Part shown: positions 1 through 13,238 of the stretch, in pieces
Layout: the number at the start of each line of letters is the position of its first letter
How positions within the stretch are numbered: the first letter of the stretch is position 1
From: Echinococcus granulosus
Taxonomy: Eukaryota; Platyhelminthes; Cestoda; Cyclophyllidea; Taeniidae
Length of the DNA stretch: 64,000 nt
Reading direction: 5' to 3'
NCBI RefSeq assembly: GCF_000524195.1
Contig: NW_020170412.1
Location: forward strand, 508,929-572,928
Translations under genes and position numbers: made by a program
Notes under the pieces: generated by a model
Databases searched by the model: none
The model's input: only the letters and a program-made list of their open reading frames with translations
What the model was told of the DNA's origin: nothing

Positions 1-39
1 CGGTAAAGCACTTGAATAGTTTTTTTCTTCTCTAGCCCT

Positions 40-185
40 CGGTTTTAGTAACGACAAATGAGGCCCTTGCCTGGCAGCCTGGCCTCTGAACCATGCCAGT
101 AGCCTCCAAGCTCTTCTATAGGTCAACAATACATATTCTGGCTTCTTTCGCCTCCAGAGAAGTCTCAGGGTGCAAAAAATGAGCC
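40..185 (+). repeat. Fragment of dispersed repeat family (3' portion)
   Basis: This stretch matches by eye the 3' end of the repeat copy at 7235-8080. Shared landmarks in the same order are GGCCTCTG, then ATGCCAG, a CCTCCA block, an AATACAT block and AAGTCTC followed by GGG. It is diverged and has small indels, so it is an old copy. No coding potential was seen. The match is a visual alignment, not a computed one. Confidence 0.55.
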
Positions 186-1828
186 CAAGTCTTGGACAAA
201 AAAAGGTATTATCATAGTGCTGCGTCCTCGAGATAGGACCGAGGGGTAGCGGACGTGAACGCGATACTGCGGCCCCTCGGTGGGAACCGAAATAGTAAGT
301 CCCTCATTACCTAAAAAAAAACATAACAAAAGTCTTTCTTTATCACTTCCTGCTAGAGTAGGAAGGGGAAAAAGTTATGCATTTTAGAAGACTTAAAAAT
401 GGTTGTTTTTACTCACCGTTTACTTGTTGACCACCTGAAATAAATGTAGCCGTTGGTCAGGTTATCTGTGTTTCAAGAATAACCTCTCGGAATCTACTTT
501 AAACTGCAGTTTGGGCTATTTTATGGCTAAGGAAATTTCGCTGAAAAAGCGCATTTCTTTGCTTTCCAGGATAGGAGGGGTTATGGATTCGGGGATTCTC
601 CAAATCCCAGAATTTCGTGGCTGATATCTACCACCCATCCAACCAATTCCTTGGGGACTCACGTTGCTGGTGATTAGTAAAATAGTGGGCCGTTTTTTGA
701 GGCGACTACACTAAAAGCTGCTTTGCATTAACCCTTTCTCTCCTCTCAAGCCCGCCCTTCGTCCCCTCTCCTAACCCCACCCTCTGCACTATTAACTTGT
801 TAAGAATTTGTCTAGTAAAATATTTATGCTACTAATGGATAAATTAGGCACAACAATCTTAATTGTGCATCGTTCAAGATAAAATAGTCCAACAAAAGCA
901 CTTTCTGTTAAAAGCTGGCAACAATAAGTGGGGCATATTAATCGAGGATTTCTCGTCCAATTTGCTCTGCTGCTATTTGAAACTGGAGACATTGAAACCA
1001 AATCCTACAAACTCTAAAGGGAGAGGTCAAGGCGAAAGATATTTTCTCATTAAGGTACAATAATGGGAAATCATGGTGGCCGCATTCTCTGATTGGTTCC
1101 TATTTCCACTTTATCCTCGTAGATTAATTTATTTAGACCGGAAATTTTTAAAATAAAATGGCATAAAACATGGAAAAATATCATTAATACATTGAACTAC
1201 CGTTATATGGCCGTGTATAACGTCGTATAGTCACTTTCTGACAGAGAATTGGCCTTTTAGCTAATCAGGGGCTTCGTGTGACTGGGGTGAACGCTCTAAC
1301 CTTTAAAGCAGACGCAGTTAGAAGAGGCGTTACTTAATTTATTTAAGTAGCAAATTCACTAACTCCTATACAAACCTAAAATGGGTAATGAAGGGTTTGC
1401 ATTCTGCCTTGAGAGGGGAAGCATCAATGAAGGAGCGTTAATTAACAATGTGAACTCGAATAAAGCAAACTGAGGCGACGTCACCGCTTTTTGTTAAGAT
1501 TTAAAAAGAAAAAAAAGTGTGCTGCTATCGTGTACTGCAATCCTTAAAATCAAATGAAATCATTTTTGTGGGGAGGAAGAGGCTACAATAGCGCCTGTTT
1601 TAAGAGAAAGCCAATAACCAGTTTAGAGTGATTAAATCGGGCCAAAAAAATGACTATGATTTGTGGAATCCAAACATTGATGATGAAGTTCCAACCCGCT
1701 TCGTTTGCAGCTTTCCAGTGGACAATGCAAGAGACCAAAATATCTTTATTTATTCGCAAACGAAAGGCATAACAATCTAGTTTTTGTTTCACTTCCAGTT
1801 CAGATGAAGGGGGAGAGAGAGGTTAGGG
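186..1828. other. No gene recognised
   Basis: I see no supportable exon here. The sequence is AT-rich after about 300 and contains one CTGATTGG (CCAAT-box) motif at 1089-1096. It may be the 3' flank of the unrecognised minus-strand gene to the right. Confidence 0.4.
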
Positions 1829-2174
1829 TTAGAAGACAATGAGCGGAGCGGTACAGTCGTCAACTTGACCTCCATGCGTAGCAACGAGCCAATCAGCAAC
1901 GCGCTGCTGACTCATCCTTTTGTGCATTACCCGTCGCACCTTTTTGTGTTTCTCCTTTGCCGAACTCCGTCGCGGCTGTTGTGATTGTGTCGGTGCTGGC
2001 TGTGCCGTGGGCTGCGATGGCGGCACTGAGACAGCCTCCCGGGGATGTCGGCGAGCATTGGAACGACGACGGGAGCGTTTAGGCGCCCGACACACCCACT
2101 GCCGCGTCGACTGAGGCGTTGAATGATGCTGACCAAGTGAAGCGCGGTGACGAAGTCTGCATTCTGGCGGTTGA
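1829..2174 (-). CDS. Possible terminal exon of the unrecognised left-end gene
   Basis: On the minus strand a good acceptor (TTTTGTAG, ending at 2175) precedes a GC-rich stretch that is open in more than one frame. One frame runs 113 codons to a stop at 1829, with a Pro/Gln-rich part followed by a basic KEKHKKVRRVMHKR segment. A second frame stops at 1927. A third stops sooner but follows on in phase from one reading of the exon at 3417-3762. I cannot decide which frame is used, so this is only a candidate last exon. No domain is recognised. Confidence 0.25.
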
Positions 2175-3416
2175 CTACAAAATGAGTAGGCAGGCAAACC
2201 TACTTTATTTACATCCATCTAATACCCCCTGACTTCATCTAATTGCTGAAATGCTACTTAATATTCCAGAGTAGTATAGCCACGGCCCAGATTAAATGAA
2301 AAAATATTGGGAATAAAACTTGTTAAATTAGCATAACATTACACTTTATAAGCACTTTGCATAGCAGGGAGCAGGTAAATGCGATTTTTGAAAGAATAGT
2401 TTCTACCTGGTCTAATTTGAAAGAGGATTAGTGAGTGTTCTCTACCACCCTGACACGAGCGCGAGAGTTAGCTTAAAACAGCGCAAAATTCAGCTCCAAG
2501 TACAGCGTCATTGCGTGTGTTTCATCCCACTGGGACATAAAATAGCGCTAAAACATACACACCAGTAGATCCAAAGGCCCGTTGGCCTACCGCATTTTAG
2601 CATGGTAATAACGGCGCCAAGAGGTGAAAAGGGCCTTCATATAGGTAGCCGAGTGAAATATCATAGCGATGAATTTTTTGCATAACTGCGATGATAGAAC
2701 AGAAGGACACTAAAATAACTGACCTTTGTTACAATTAAGTGGTCATACACAGATTGCCAGATGTCCGGCCACCGCTCATAGCAGAGTAGCACCATAATTC
2801 ATACAAAATGTGCCTTTTAAGTCAAGAAGGTCTTTGTAGCCTTAAAAATGGAATTCCGGAAGGGTAAACAAATCCAAATGACTTTAGTGCATAAGTTTAA
2901 AATGATTTATGGCTGGCTTTTGTAAAGAAAACACACTTTTTAAAGTCGACAATCATGATGTAGAGCTTAGTTTGGGCTCAATGATTAGTCCGACAGCTGG
3001 TAGAAGCGATTTCTTGCTACCCTCCCTATTTACTGCGATCGCTGGTCATAGACCTATAATTGTGAAGGGAACCTTCGACACTCCTTTCAGTCTTAGAGGC
3101 CATGTAATCGCTCCCGACCAATTTAATGGAAGATTTTGTTTCAACTTTTAAGTTGCGTGGGGTGGAGCCTTCCCATGAATTTAGTGCCGAGATCAGTTGC
3201 TAACCATGAATGTGATTGATACTTAAACCGTACTGTATTGCATTCTGACAGCCAAAACGCACTTTTGATGAGGCTTTTGCCATTGAATTGTCCTCGTGAA
3301 TCGGTAGAACTCGACTGATCGAGTCATGGAGTAGCAGATCTCGGGTCGCTGACTAGAGTCCGCACTTCCTGCCACACTGACTAGACTAGAACCGCCCGTC
3401 ATGTTGCGTCCACAAC
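2175..3416. other. Probable intron or flank, no exon supported
   Basis: Nothing here can be supported as coding. If the exons on either side belong to one gene, this is its last intron. Confidence 0.35.
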
Positions 3417-6400
3417 CTTGACAATAGAAGGAGCGACCTGGTCCGCCACACCCCACTTCGCGCTCGGGGCAGAAAAGCTGGCCTGGGTTATGCGGCGAGG
3501 TACTGTCGAACATGCCGAAGGAGATACAGGAGACGCAACTGGAGGAGGAGTTGTTCGCAAAGCGACTGTCACACCGTCGTCGTCGGTGTTGCCGCTGTTG
3601 GTGACGTCTGACAGTGGGAAGTTTAGGAAGGCGTTCGAAGCAGAGGCGGGCAGGTTTCTGGTTGCTGTTGGGGTCAAATACACTGTTTAGTGATAAGGCG
3701 TAGATGCCATGTAGACGGGACAGTATGGTCTCGAAGAGATGACTGTCCAGAGCTAGGGACTCCTAAAACACAAAATTAAAGAACTAACGATATAAACATT
3801 TGACACCACCTCGTAGTATGTCAGCATTTTGAGTGCATCAAGTTCTTAGCTATGGTGCATTCACCTTTAAAATAAGCTAATCCTATTGTCGAGTAGAGGC
3901 TCACCAGGCGGCAAAAGAAATTCGTGAGCTCCTTGGTATAAGTCTCATAAAACAAGTTTAAGTCGATTTTAAAGCTGTAGATGCTTCTCATAATATTTAT
4001 TGTGTAGCATTTGCAAATGGTGCAGTCCAGCCGGCTACCCACAGGTGGTTTAAATAGTTACGTCCTGATGATGAATCACCCTACTGTTCAGGCAGACCCA
4101 CCGTTCTCGATCCTGAAGATTCACACATCGCCAGTGATTCGAATAAATGGGGATGAAAGCGCCAAGAACAATCTTAAGTTATGATTAATATGAGTGATGA
4201 AGCAGTTGGTGGAAGATACTAGGCGGCAAATTGACGCCCTGTACAGTAGTGGAGTGCAGTGGCTGAAAAGCATCAAACCATTCTTCACCTCTTCTGCACA
4301 TGTTCTAAAAACACTTCATACACTTTTGATTGCTGACTGACGGACTGACTGACTTGTGATGATAAATAGCTCCTCTATTGTATCGTTATGTGAACAAACA
4401 ATTCATGTTATCGTGTACAATATACACTTTTGTTCATTTTGAAGCAACTTGGGGATTTCATTATAAGCAAGAGTAGATACTAAAACAAAGTGTGGGGTCC
4501 CAAAACCTCCCTTAAGTCGTACATAAAGATGATTTTATCACTACAGAAGTAGTTGAAAAGCCACCGACACAATTGAAAGACCATGCCGCCATGACCCAAG
4601 TACGATCTGTAAGGTCAGAAGATTCAGCGTGTTTAAGTGTACTACGAAAGAGACATCAAATCACCGCAGCCATGTAGATAAAATTTGGGCACACCTTCAG
4701 AACTAGCACGAAACTTTTTTGATCAACTACATAAATTCCAAATCTCCACAATTAGCGTGTGTATTTACACAAACGCAATTTAACTGACTTAAACAAGACT
4801 GAATTTTAAATAGAACTCAATTAATTTGGAAGTAAAATAGTCATTTCTAGATGGCCTTCCCTTAGGCTTAAAATTATGCTCAAATTGACTAGGTCTCACA
4901 AAGTGTAAATGAACAATAATGTTCCGAGCAATAAAAACAGACTTTCACGATGGAAAAGTTACCAACGGAAGTAACCAGTGAGCGAAGCTGCGTCCTACCA
5001 CCAATTCCCAGTGAAATTTATTTGCCAAAATGATTTGAAAACACCTTCTGCGCAAATCCCAACTCATAACTTTGTGAGCGGTGTCGCACGATAAAGGAGG
5101 CTCCGCACTGCTGAGGTGGCAGTTGCACAATTAGCATTTGGACAAAACGCGTGATCTTTTTGCCCGTTGTCCCATTAACACTGAGGGAATTTCTCGCACT
5201 TTATTGGACAATATAGACAAAAATGAAATACTTGCGTTAAAGAATATATGGTCAGACACAATTACGACCTATACACACTTCCGAAAATTCCGTCTTGGTA
5301 CGCAGCGGTTGTTTCATACCTATTTAGCTGGCTGCTTAACTATATGGGCTATTCGACTTCATCAGGCTTTACTTCTGCTGGGTGGAATGGCACAGGGAAA
5401 GCGTTTGTGGCCCTCCAGCCCTTCTGCACGGTGATACCGAACCTTCTCCTGCATTGATGCGTCTTATCAGGACCTCAGGAAAGACTCGGGACGCCGTGCA
5501 ACAGTGAGCGAATCATGTCACTAATAAATGTGGGAAGCCATATAGTCAGGTACTTCCTTTAGGTTTTATAACTGCAAAGGGCGATTAGATACATCACAAA
5601 ATGTCAGCACTGGATTTCTTCTTCAGCAGTGGTAGGGCCTAATCATAGCTCTTTGTCTCATTTTCTTACAGCGGTCACTGCTTAACAGGAGACCGGACTG
5701 ACCGAGTACAGAAATGGTTGACAGCATTAAAGTGTTCTTGGGCGCATCTCTGGTTGTGTAGTGATTTGATATTTTGTCTGCCAAGCGAGCACTTTAGTCT
5801 CCGCGGCTCGTACTTTCACTCTGTGGCTTAACTTTCAGGCCAATCCAGTGACCTTCCAACTGTTTTGTACGCCTGGTTGTTTATTTCCCATTTCTTAATG
5901 GATTTTCACTTATTATAGGGATAAGAACGACATATTTTGGCGTCTAATTAATTTCTTTTCGAAGGAAAAGTCTACACAAACGATACCCAAAACAGCTGTT
6001 GCTTATTAAAACAAATATGGTTGGAGTCCGATGCAAGTATTGAAGTGGGCAAACACAAAAAGCTTCTGTCATGTACTTTACTTGTTTAAAAAAACCGTCA
6101 CTACACCCTATCACAACGTTCCAATGGGATAATCTAACAAGTTTGCTACGAGCTCCACTTTTACAAGAAGTTATGGTTCTACCACCTTGCCAACAGCCAC
6201 CCTTGTTTCTGTCCCTAACCGTCCGATTCGCATGCGGTCGTGTGGTTAGCGAATCCCAGAAGATGATTTCTTAGAGAACGGTAATCAGGAGAATACTGAG
6301 GATAGGGTAGCATTTCTCTTTTATCCTAAAGAGCGATTTCCTCCATGAGTAAGTTTTGCATCATGCGGTATGGGGTCTTGCATCGCCATGTGGACTGGGG

Positions 6401-6804
6401 ATTCCTTCGCGCTGATTGGCTAGTGGAGGCCACTTTTAAATGAGAAATTTTCCTGCACACCTTTGAGGTGTATCATATCAAGTCGGCGGATCAGATTCTT
6501 AAATGCCCGACCCTAAGCAAGACATTCACAGGTAACAATTGCGTGCGCGAAAGAAGTAACTTATTGCCATTTGTTGCTCTCGCCCGATGGAGGATACCTT
6601 TCAAACTCATTTTATGGTGGAAGAAGATTTAGCAACCTATTGTGGGGAGAAAAGTGGTACTCACCTCGGGATTTGTGGGTTTGTCAAATTCGTAGAGGGT
6701 GAAGAACCAATCACTGTACCGACGACGACGCTTAAAGTGGCGCAACTGTAATTTGTAGCGGGCCTTTTTCTCATCCAAGTCAACACCCTCATTGTATCCT
6801 GGTG

Positions 6805-6836
<32 letters not shown>

Positions 6837-8937
6837 GGCGGTGGCAGTGGTACCACTACTGGTGATGTAAAAGTGATACTGTTCTCCTCCCCATTTTCTC
6901 CTGTATAGCTGTGACGTCGTCGGACTTTCTTCTCCTCAACTTTCATCTCCTCCAGGGAGGGAAGATAGAGTGAGTGACGGTTGGGCACCCCCTGATGTTG
7001 AGCAGGATTCAAAATATGGAAAAATAAAGAAATCACTTTATTCCCCTTAGAATTTGTGGAAATGCTAGTTATACTTCCGTGCAATAGGTTCTTAAGCGTA
7101 AACAAGGACGATCCTATCCTTGATAAATGTCGCAGATATACTGATATTCATCAGATTACGAGGTCAATTTAAAAGGTATTGAGCTACACCCCGGTTAGTT
7201 GTTCAAATAATTCAACAGGAAGTGCATCAGATCATAAAGGATAACCAACCCGATTTACATTCCCGAATGCCAAACCTTAACGTAACAGTAGAAGGTCGTG
7301 GGCTATGCAGGGGCGAATCCGTGGCGACCTGTACCAGACGGATCGAAAATGACGTCTTTCTTCGACAACCACCTCAGTCCCGTGTTCTACAGAAGTGTTA
7401 TCAATAACTGAAGCAGCAATAGCCGTGAACCATCTAAAGGAGTTTGCTACGGCACTGCCTTCGGCATCTGTATGAAGATGTCAATGAGGTGAACCCGCAG
7501 TACCACTTCCACCTCCCTACTAGCTGGATAGAACTCACACAAATGCCTGGACAAAACTGAAGTGAGAACAAAGTGGAAAGAACTAACACATGCAAAACCT
7601 CATCCTCACGAAATTATTTCAAACTCTATTTCTCATTAAACAACTCAACTTTTAGGCCGGTGTTCTGACGACTGACAATGGCCATACACGATAGCCTGCA
7701 CATCTCGCTCGCCCTCAATACAGTTGTCAAACAGGATGAATCTCCTGACCCAGTGAAGGTGCCAAGAGGGATCAGTGGAGTTGAGGTCGAATGTCTCCTC
7801 GTTTGCACCCGAGTTCGAATACCGACGCGGTTGGTGCGTAGGTGCTTCGCCTTACAGCACCGACTAAGTTCTGACGGCCGACGCATGAGGTTAACTAAAC
7901 GTAGCACCGAGGACGACACTTTAATCTTTTGTTTAACTTATCGTTTAAGTTCCACCATTGCACCTGCATTGGGCGGTCTGGCCTCTGGATCATGCCAGCA
8001 GCCCTCCAGATCTTCTGTGTCTCGATAATACATGTTATATTTTTTCCTTTTTCAGGTAAGTCTCGGGGCGCTACCTAATTGTCTAACTGACACACAACCA
8101 ACCATTACATGAGAAATACTATTCCTTCGCATTTATACTTATTTACGATCTACCGCATTCCTGACCGTGAAGTCGATTTATCTACGTCGTGATTCTTTAA
8201 TGTCGCCAGATAAAACGCCAAAAAAAGGGAACTTTACCATTTCCACTTTATTGCCTAGAGTTATCTACCCGAAAATGCTCTCCACTCATGCATAACCTTG
8301 GGCGAAGTTTAAAATATTCAGGTTACCTAGAAACGCAAATTAAAAAGTTGTGCTTCAACAAATTACCCAACACCAATGAATTGTGCCTTGGTCTGATGAA
8401 AAAAGCCGACATAAATTTGGTGAAAACAATCCACGGCTAATGGATCAGATATTTGCCCACTTCGTACCTTCTCGATTGAGACTTCTGCTTCAAGATCTTT
8501 CCAGGTGACGTGTCGCTTTTTCAGCGATTTTTGACGTAGTGGCACGGCTTGACTACCATCCGCATTACCACCAGTGGGAGTGGAGTCAGCGTGACGTTGC
8601 TGAAGCGGTGTGGAAGCACCCAACGATATGTAAGTCACAACAGTGTGTGCGTCCTCCTCCAAATCCGCGTCTTGAAGGCGTCGAAATTGAAAGGTGGACG
8701 AGCCCAAGACGAGACGCCGTAGGTGGGCGAGCAGACTTAAATTCTCGACCCCGCCATGGTGAGTTTGTGGGGGCGGTTTCTCGGGTTGTGGCAGCACCAG
8801 TGGCACGGAATCTGCAACTGAGAGTTGCAGGATGGTGGATGATGTGGAGGAGGAGGAAGAAGAATTGTAGTTCGATTCGCTTTCTGACGTTGTCAGCGGT
8901 ACCCTTGAACAGAGACCTGACAACATTCGAAGTTTTT
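3417..8937 (-). CDS. Unrecognised Ser/Pro-rich protein gene (partial, multi-exon)
   Basis: Three exons join in phase on the minus strand. Exon 8937-8468 follows TTTACTTTACAG and ends AAG|GTACGA. Exon 6991-6665 ends GAG|GTGAG. Exon 3762-3417 follows TGTTTTAG. The first exon encodes a Ser-rich start, then STFQFRRLQDADLEED and KKRHVTWKDLEAEV. The second has a run of about 15 prolines (6801-6850) and then RYKLQLRHFKRRRRYSDWFF. The third begins with LALDSHLFETILSRLHGIYA, and after that two frames stay open. Translation may start at the ATG at 8926. Alternatively an upstream exon ending at 9277 (GCAG|GTAAGG) reads in phase as AISQGKVKDVYA before it, but has no clear start. I do not recognise the family. 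The motifs look like a conserved intracellular protein rather than noise, but the 3' part is unresolved. Confidence 0.5.
5370..5510 (+). repeat. Fragment of dispersed repeat family
   Basis: The blocks GGCCCTCCAGCCCTTCTG and GGAAAGACTCGGGACGC match in order the 3' end of the copies at 7235-8080 and 52925-53060. It lies in an intron of the unrecognised gene. No function is inferred. Confidence 0.45.
6801..6850 (-). repeat. GGN trinucleotide repeat encoding a polyproline run
   Basis: About 16 consecutive GGC/GGT triplets on the plus strand read as CCG/CCA codons in the minus-strand exon 6991-6665, giving about 15 prolines in a row. The repeat stays in frame and the exon is open on both sides, so it is probably translated. 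Such tracts are prone to length change. Confidence 0.8.
7235..8080 (+). repeat. Dispersed repeat family, longest forward copy
   Basis: Over roughly 850 bases this copy aligns by eye with the reverse complement of 15590-16445. Shared blocks in order include TTAACGTAACAG, GTGAACCATCT/ATGAACCATCT, CTGTATGAAGATGTCAATGA, CAACTTTTAGG/CAGCTTTTGGA and ATGCCAGCAGCCCT/ATGCCGGTAGCCCT. Shorter 3' fragments occur at 40-185, 5370-5510, 19235-19312 and 52925-53060. No terminal repeats, target-site duplication or recognisable transposon protein was found, so the class is unknown. It sits between two exons of the unrecognised gene. Confidence 0.65.
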
Positions 8938-11494
8938 CTGTAAAGTAAACGTGAAATAGAGGTTCACGTGTGAAACAAAGGTCAAACTGCCCCTGTCGTT
9001 GCCTCTTGATTTAACCCTTTGTTAAAATTTTTGAGGCACTCGGGAGCCTTTTCGCCTACACGACTTTTAGCGCAATTTCTCGCGGCAATTCTTCACACAC
9101 TTTTCACCACTTCATTTTGATTAATGAAGTGAAGCAATAAAACAAATGCTGCAGACGACCAAGAGGAGGCAAAATCGCCTGACCTTTAGGGAGGTAATCG
9201 TGCCCTTGAAACTACACTGCCAGTAACCAAAAGCTGGGTCGTGGCACAGACGCCGAATGGCAAAAGGAGACCTTACCTGCATACACGTCCTTAACCTTGC
9301 CCTGGCTGATGGCGTGAAATTCGCTTCATGTATGAACCTGTTTTGCTGACGGTCTGTCGTCTCCCCAACTGAAGTGACTGTAACTTTGAGTATTCTGTGG
9401 GACGTAAATTGAAAGTCCAATCGTCCCCTTCGAATTGCCAACACTTAACGGTCACATCCACTAACTCTTCTCCTCCTTCAGTAAGAAAACTGCACAAATC
9501 ACTTTTATACTCTATGCTTTCAAAAGAGGCGGAAATCGTTAGACATTCGTTAGACACTTTGTGTTAACGGGAAGGATAAGATGTGAAACAAATGACTTCC
9601 AATTTTTACCTTCTCTTAACTTTTACAACTATCTTTTCAAAGTAGTATCAAGGTTCCACTTATGCCATTCAGAGGCAGACCTCTTTGCTGGTGGAAGTAA
9701 ATTTTCGGATAAAGAAGACCTCCGCAGAGTACTCATTTACAAAGTGACATTTATAAGTAAATTTCTGATACATACACACAAACTAACAGCCGCAACTTGG
9801 AGAAGTGGATACTTGTACGAAGGACGGTTCTGATTGGCTGGGCCACACATCCAACCAATCACGAGCGAGACGGAACCATGGACACCCAGCTAATGGATAA
9901 GTGACTTAGTCACCGAAGCGGGACAGATGTTCTCACGTTTCGATACCCCGTTTAAGACTACCCGGACGGTTTACGCCTGTGCGTGCGGATGTTTTAAGTA
10001 TCCTCAACTCATGTCGGGTGAAGGAAAGAAGGGAGGAAGGCGGGACGTTGAATGTGCGAGGGTGAAGAGCATTGGCCATATAACACAAGTCTTGACAAAG
10101 TGAACCCTGCAAACTTTAGTGAGTATTCACACTTTTCTTTCTTTACGCCGGTCTCTTGGAGAGATGCCTTACAAAGACTCTTGAGAGAGCACTTAGTTTC
10201 CCACGACTGAAGACGAATAGAAGAGCCGAAACCTTTCATGTTTTGGCAAGAAGAATATGTGTTGGAAATAGTACACGAAGCGAGAGAAGTTTGAACTCGA
10301 ATTAGGTGACAAAAGTATCGTGTGAATAGACCACAGCCTGATGCCTAGTGGACGCAAATGTCCGCCCTCTTCACGATTTCAAATTAGACAGTTCGCGTGG
10401 ATTTACCAACAGACACAGGTTCATCAACGACGGCTGGGTGTGAATCCGTCCAAAAAGGCAAAAGTTGCTAGAACATCCAACCGCAAATACGCAACCAACT
10501 CTGCGTAACAGGCTTCGGATCCGTATTGACCTATTCAAGTGAATCGGAAAACAGGAGTGGGGCTTTAAATGGGATTGTTTATTTGTCACTTCTGACAGAC
10601 GATATTTAAAGGCGAGAAGAACAAATCACAGTACCTCCGAACATTACCAAATCCAAATACCATGAGGACACATTAAGCATGCACGAAGGCAGTGAACTTT
10701 AAGGAGGTACTGTAAATCCTCTGCACAAATTCTGCATCAGGTGGGTTGGGATTGAGGTAAAGTCATGTGATAGTTGGTCTGGCCATCAAATTCGCTTTCG
10801 TTTTAGAGGATCTCTAAAATTGCCCACGCCCATATGATGAGAATGTGGACTAGAAAAACACAAAGGGAAGAGGTAGTTAGTCGGGAACGGTAACATTTTC
10901 CCCGTTTCAGAGGTTTCAGAGATGTCTCCGTGAACAGAGGTAAGCGAACTCACTCTAACAGCATTTTCATTGACTACTCTGGATGGTCGAGGCTCACGGC
11001 ATGAGACGTGGCGAAATAGCGCCGTCTTTGGGCTGACACGCTGATTTCGGTGTCACTAATGAAGCGAAGACAATGACTACAAAGAATGGCTAACAACAGG
11101 CCCGCGAACACAACGACTAATGACATAATCGGAGCTGATGACAGACAGATTTCTGCATGAAAAGCGATGGAAATGTAGGATATCGTCTAGACTACATCGC
11201 CTCCAAAGCAAATCAGCCAAACAGACATGGCCGATTTTGATGATTAAAATGCAGGCATAAAGTCAAGAAAACCTTGCGCCCCTTAGTGGATTGGCGTCTG
11301 AAAATTTTACAGCGCAATATTATCCCCCAATAAAGGAGGTGATAAAATGATGCATGAAAATGCCAAATTTGTCGGTGAAGATGAGGTAGAAATCGCCATG
11401 TGGATAATAAATTCAGTAACAGCAGTAGCAGCACCTTTCTTTTTATTGGTAAATCCCTGGCTAAAGGTCAGGTCTGTCAAGTGAAGGTGTTGTA

Positions 11495-11520
11495 ACGTGT
11501 GTGTGTGTGTGTGTGTGTGC
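11495..11520. repeat. (TG)n microsatellite
   Basis: A nearly perfect run of about 12 GT units is visible. It lies in the gene-poor region and has no evident role. Confidence 0.9.
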
Positions 11521-12723
11521 GTGAAAGAATTCGGCCAAAATGCGTGAGAAAGGCAAAGCGTGGACCATAACGAGAATGAGAATGTGCCAGTAAGTGCATT
11601 TTGTTAGCCTCCCAGTACAGCCACTCCGCATTCCCGAGTCAACATTACCATTGAAGCTGGAGACCAACGCCTGGACTAAAAATAACTCTAGAAGCTAGCC
11701 GTCTAGAAAGTCGTTATGTTTGCCCTGAGGTGAAGAGGCGATATTAACAGTGCTACTTCCAAAAGAATGCCCTGAAAAAGTGCATTTGAAGCGTCGAAAC
11801 AACAGAGTCCCACATCTCCTGCGCTCTGATTGGCGCATTTTAGCCGGAGAGTCATTGACACAACACTCCGTCCTTTCCTTTCATGGGCAAGGGTAGGGGT
11901 TTTACCTAACCATGGGATAGATGTAAAACCGTAACTGCTATCCGAAAAGGTCAGGCTTCCAGTGGATTGCTTACATGATTATTGCTTTTTTATGCCTTAA
12001 GCCCTCATTCGTGGGTTTTTTAGAGGTGAGGATTCTGGCCCTCCCAAACTTGGTGGGTAATTTAAAATGTGCTGTAAGATCAGCCAAAGTTCCAAAGCCA
12101 CTCGAAGTCACTTAAAATAGGAAAAAAGAAGTGAGGCTTTACAAAATTCATGCCCCGTTTACCTCTTTTTGGCAAAGCAAAGTGGTGAAAATTCAAACAA
12201 GGCCCTTAAAAGCGCACTCCGAGATGAGGGGAGAGACCACCCATTCTCCGTAAACTTGGTGTTGACGAGAGGAAGCACTATGGCTACTCAAAAAAGGCAA
12301 ATTCGAGAAGCAGTGGAGAATTTCTGACTGCAGTGTCAAAACCGACAAAACAAAGGCATGATAACACCGGATGATGCCATGAGAAAAATACGTAAATTCG
12401 ACGCTTTACTTGCACCATAATTTAGGCAAGTTGTTGAATTACCGCAGATGTAATTGAATAACAAATGAAAGGTAATCTGGGATGGCAAAGGTTACATTTC
12501 GTAAATGGGCAATAAGCAGAGGCAAGATGTGAATACATCAAAGGAAGCCGCCAAGGGTACTTCGCACCAGTACATCCGCACCGACATCTAGAAATTACAT
12601 ACAAGGTAGGACAAAATGGACACCATGAAATCTAAGCTTGGAACGTATTGAAGTACTCTGAGGCTGATGAAAAAAGTCCACGACAATGACAAGTCCATTT
12701 AGCGGCGCAATTGCGCTCGTGTC

Positions 12724-12760
12724 AGCGACCGAACCGACCGACCAACCGACCGACCGACGC
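12724..12760. repeat. (CCGA)n-type tetranucleotide repeat
   Basis: Six or more imperfect CCGA/ACCG units occur in tandem. No gene context is seen. Confidence 0.8.
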
Positions 12761-13238
12761 TGTTTGCCTGTCTACGTCACGAGCAGGCAAATCGCAGCCA
12801 AGTTGGTAATTTGTGAAAAGTCCTGGCGACATCCGATTGCTGTCACGTGATTTTAGATGTAATCACCGTTATCCTCACATGGGTGACGTTGTTGTAGGGG
12901 TTAAACAACTTCAGTGTTAGCCAGGTCGACAGAACAACAAGGCTGCCTTGTTAGGAATTGGCGAAAAATGTTAATCAACTGGTTTTTGAGAGGAGATTTT
13001 AGTCTTCTGAGGCCCCCTTTCGCCAGGACCAGTCCCTATGTAAAAGGTCAAGAGGCTTAACCGTGTGTTATCATCCAACCAAGTCTGACTTAAAGCCATA
13101 AAAGAACAAATATCAAGTAAGAACTCACCTCAGCTAAGTCTGAAGCCCAGAATCCGAGGGATGGTGCACACACTCACGCAGACACAGTTAAAAGCATGTG
13201 AAGCCGATTAGCCCTCGTTGCTACTTGGCTTGAGGTAG

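Noticed and set aside
7800..7835. GTTCGAATAC as a tRNA B box, suggesting a tRNA gene or tRNA-derived SINE
   Set aside because: There is no matching A box or cloverleaf at the right distance, and the reverse copy at 15.9 kb does not preserve the motif.
9508..9515. TATAAAAG on the minus strand as promoter of the left-end gene
   Set aside because: It is a good TATA match about 230 bases before a possible donor at 9277, but no start codon or clean first exon follows in the required phase.
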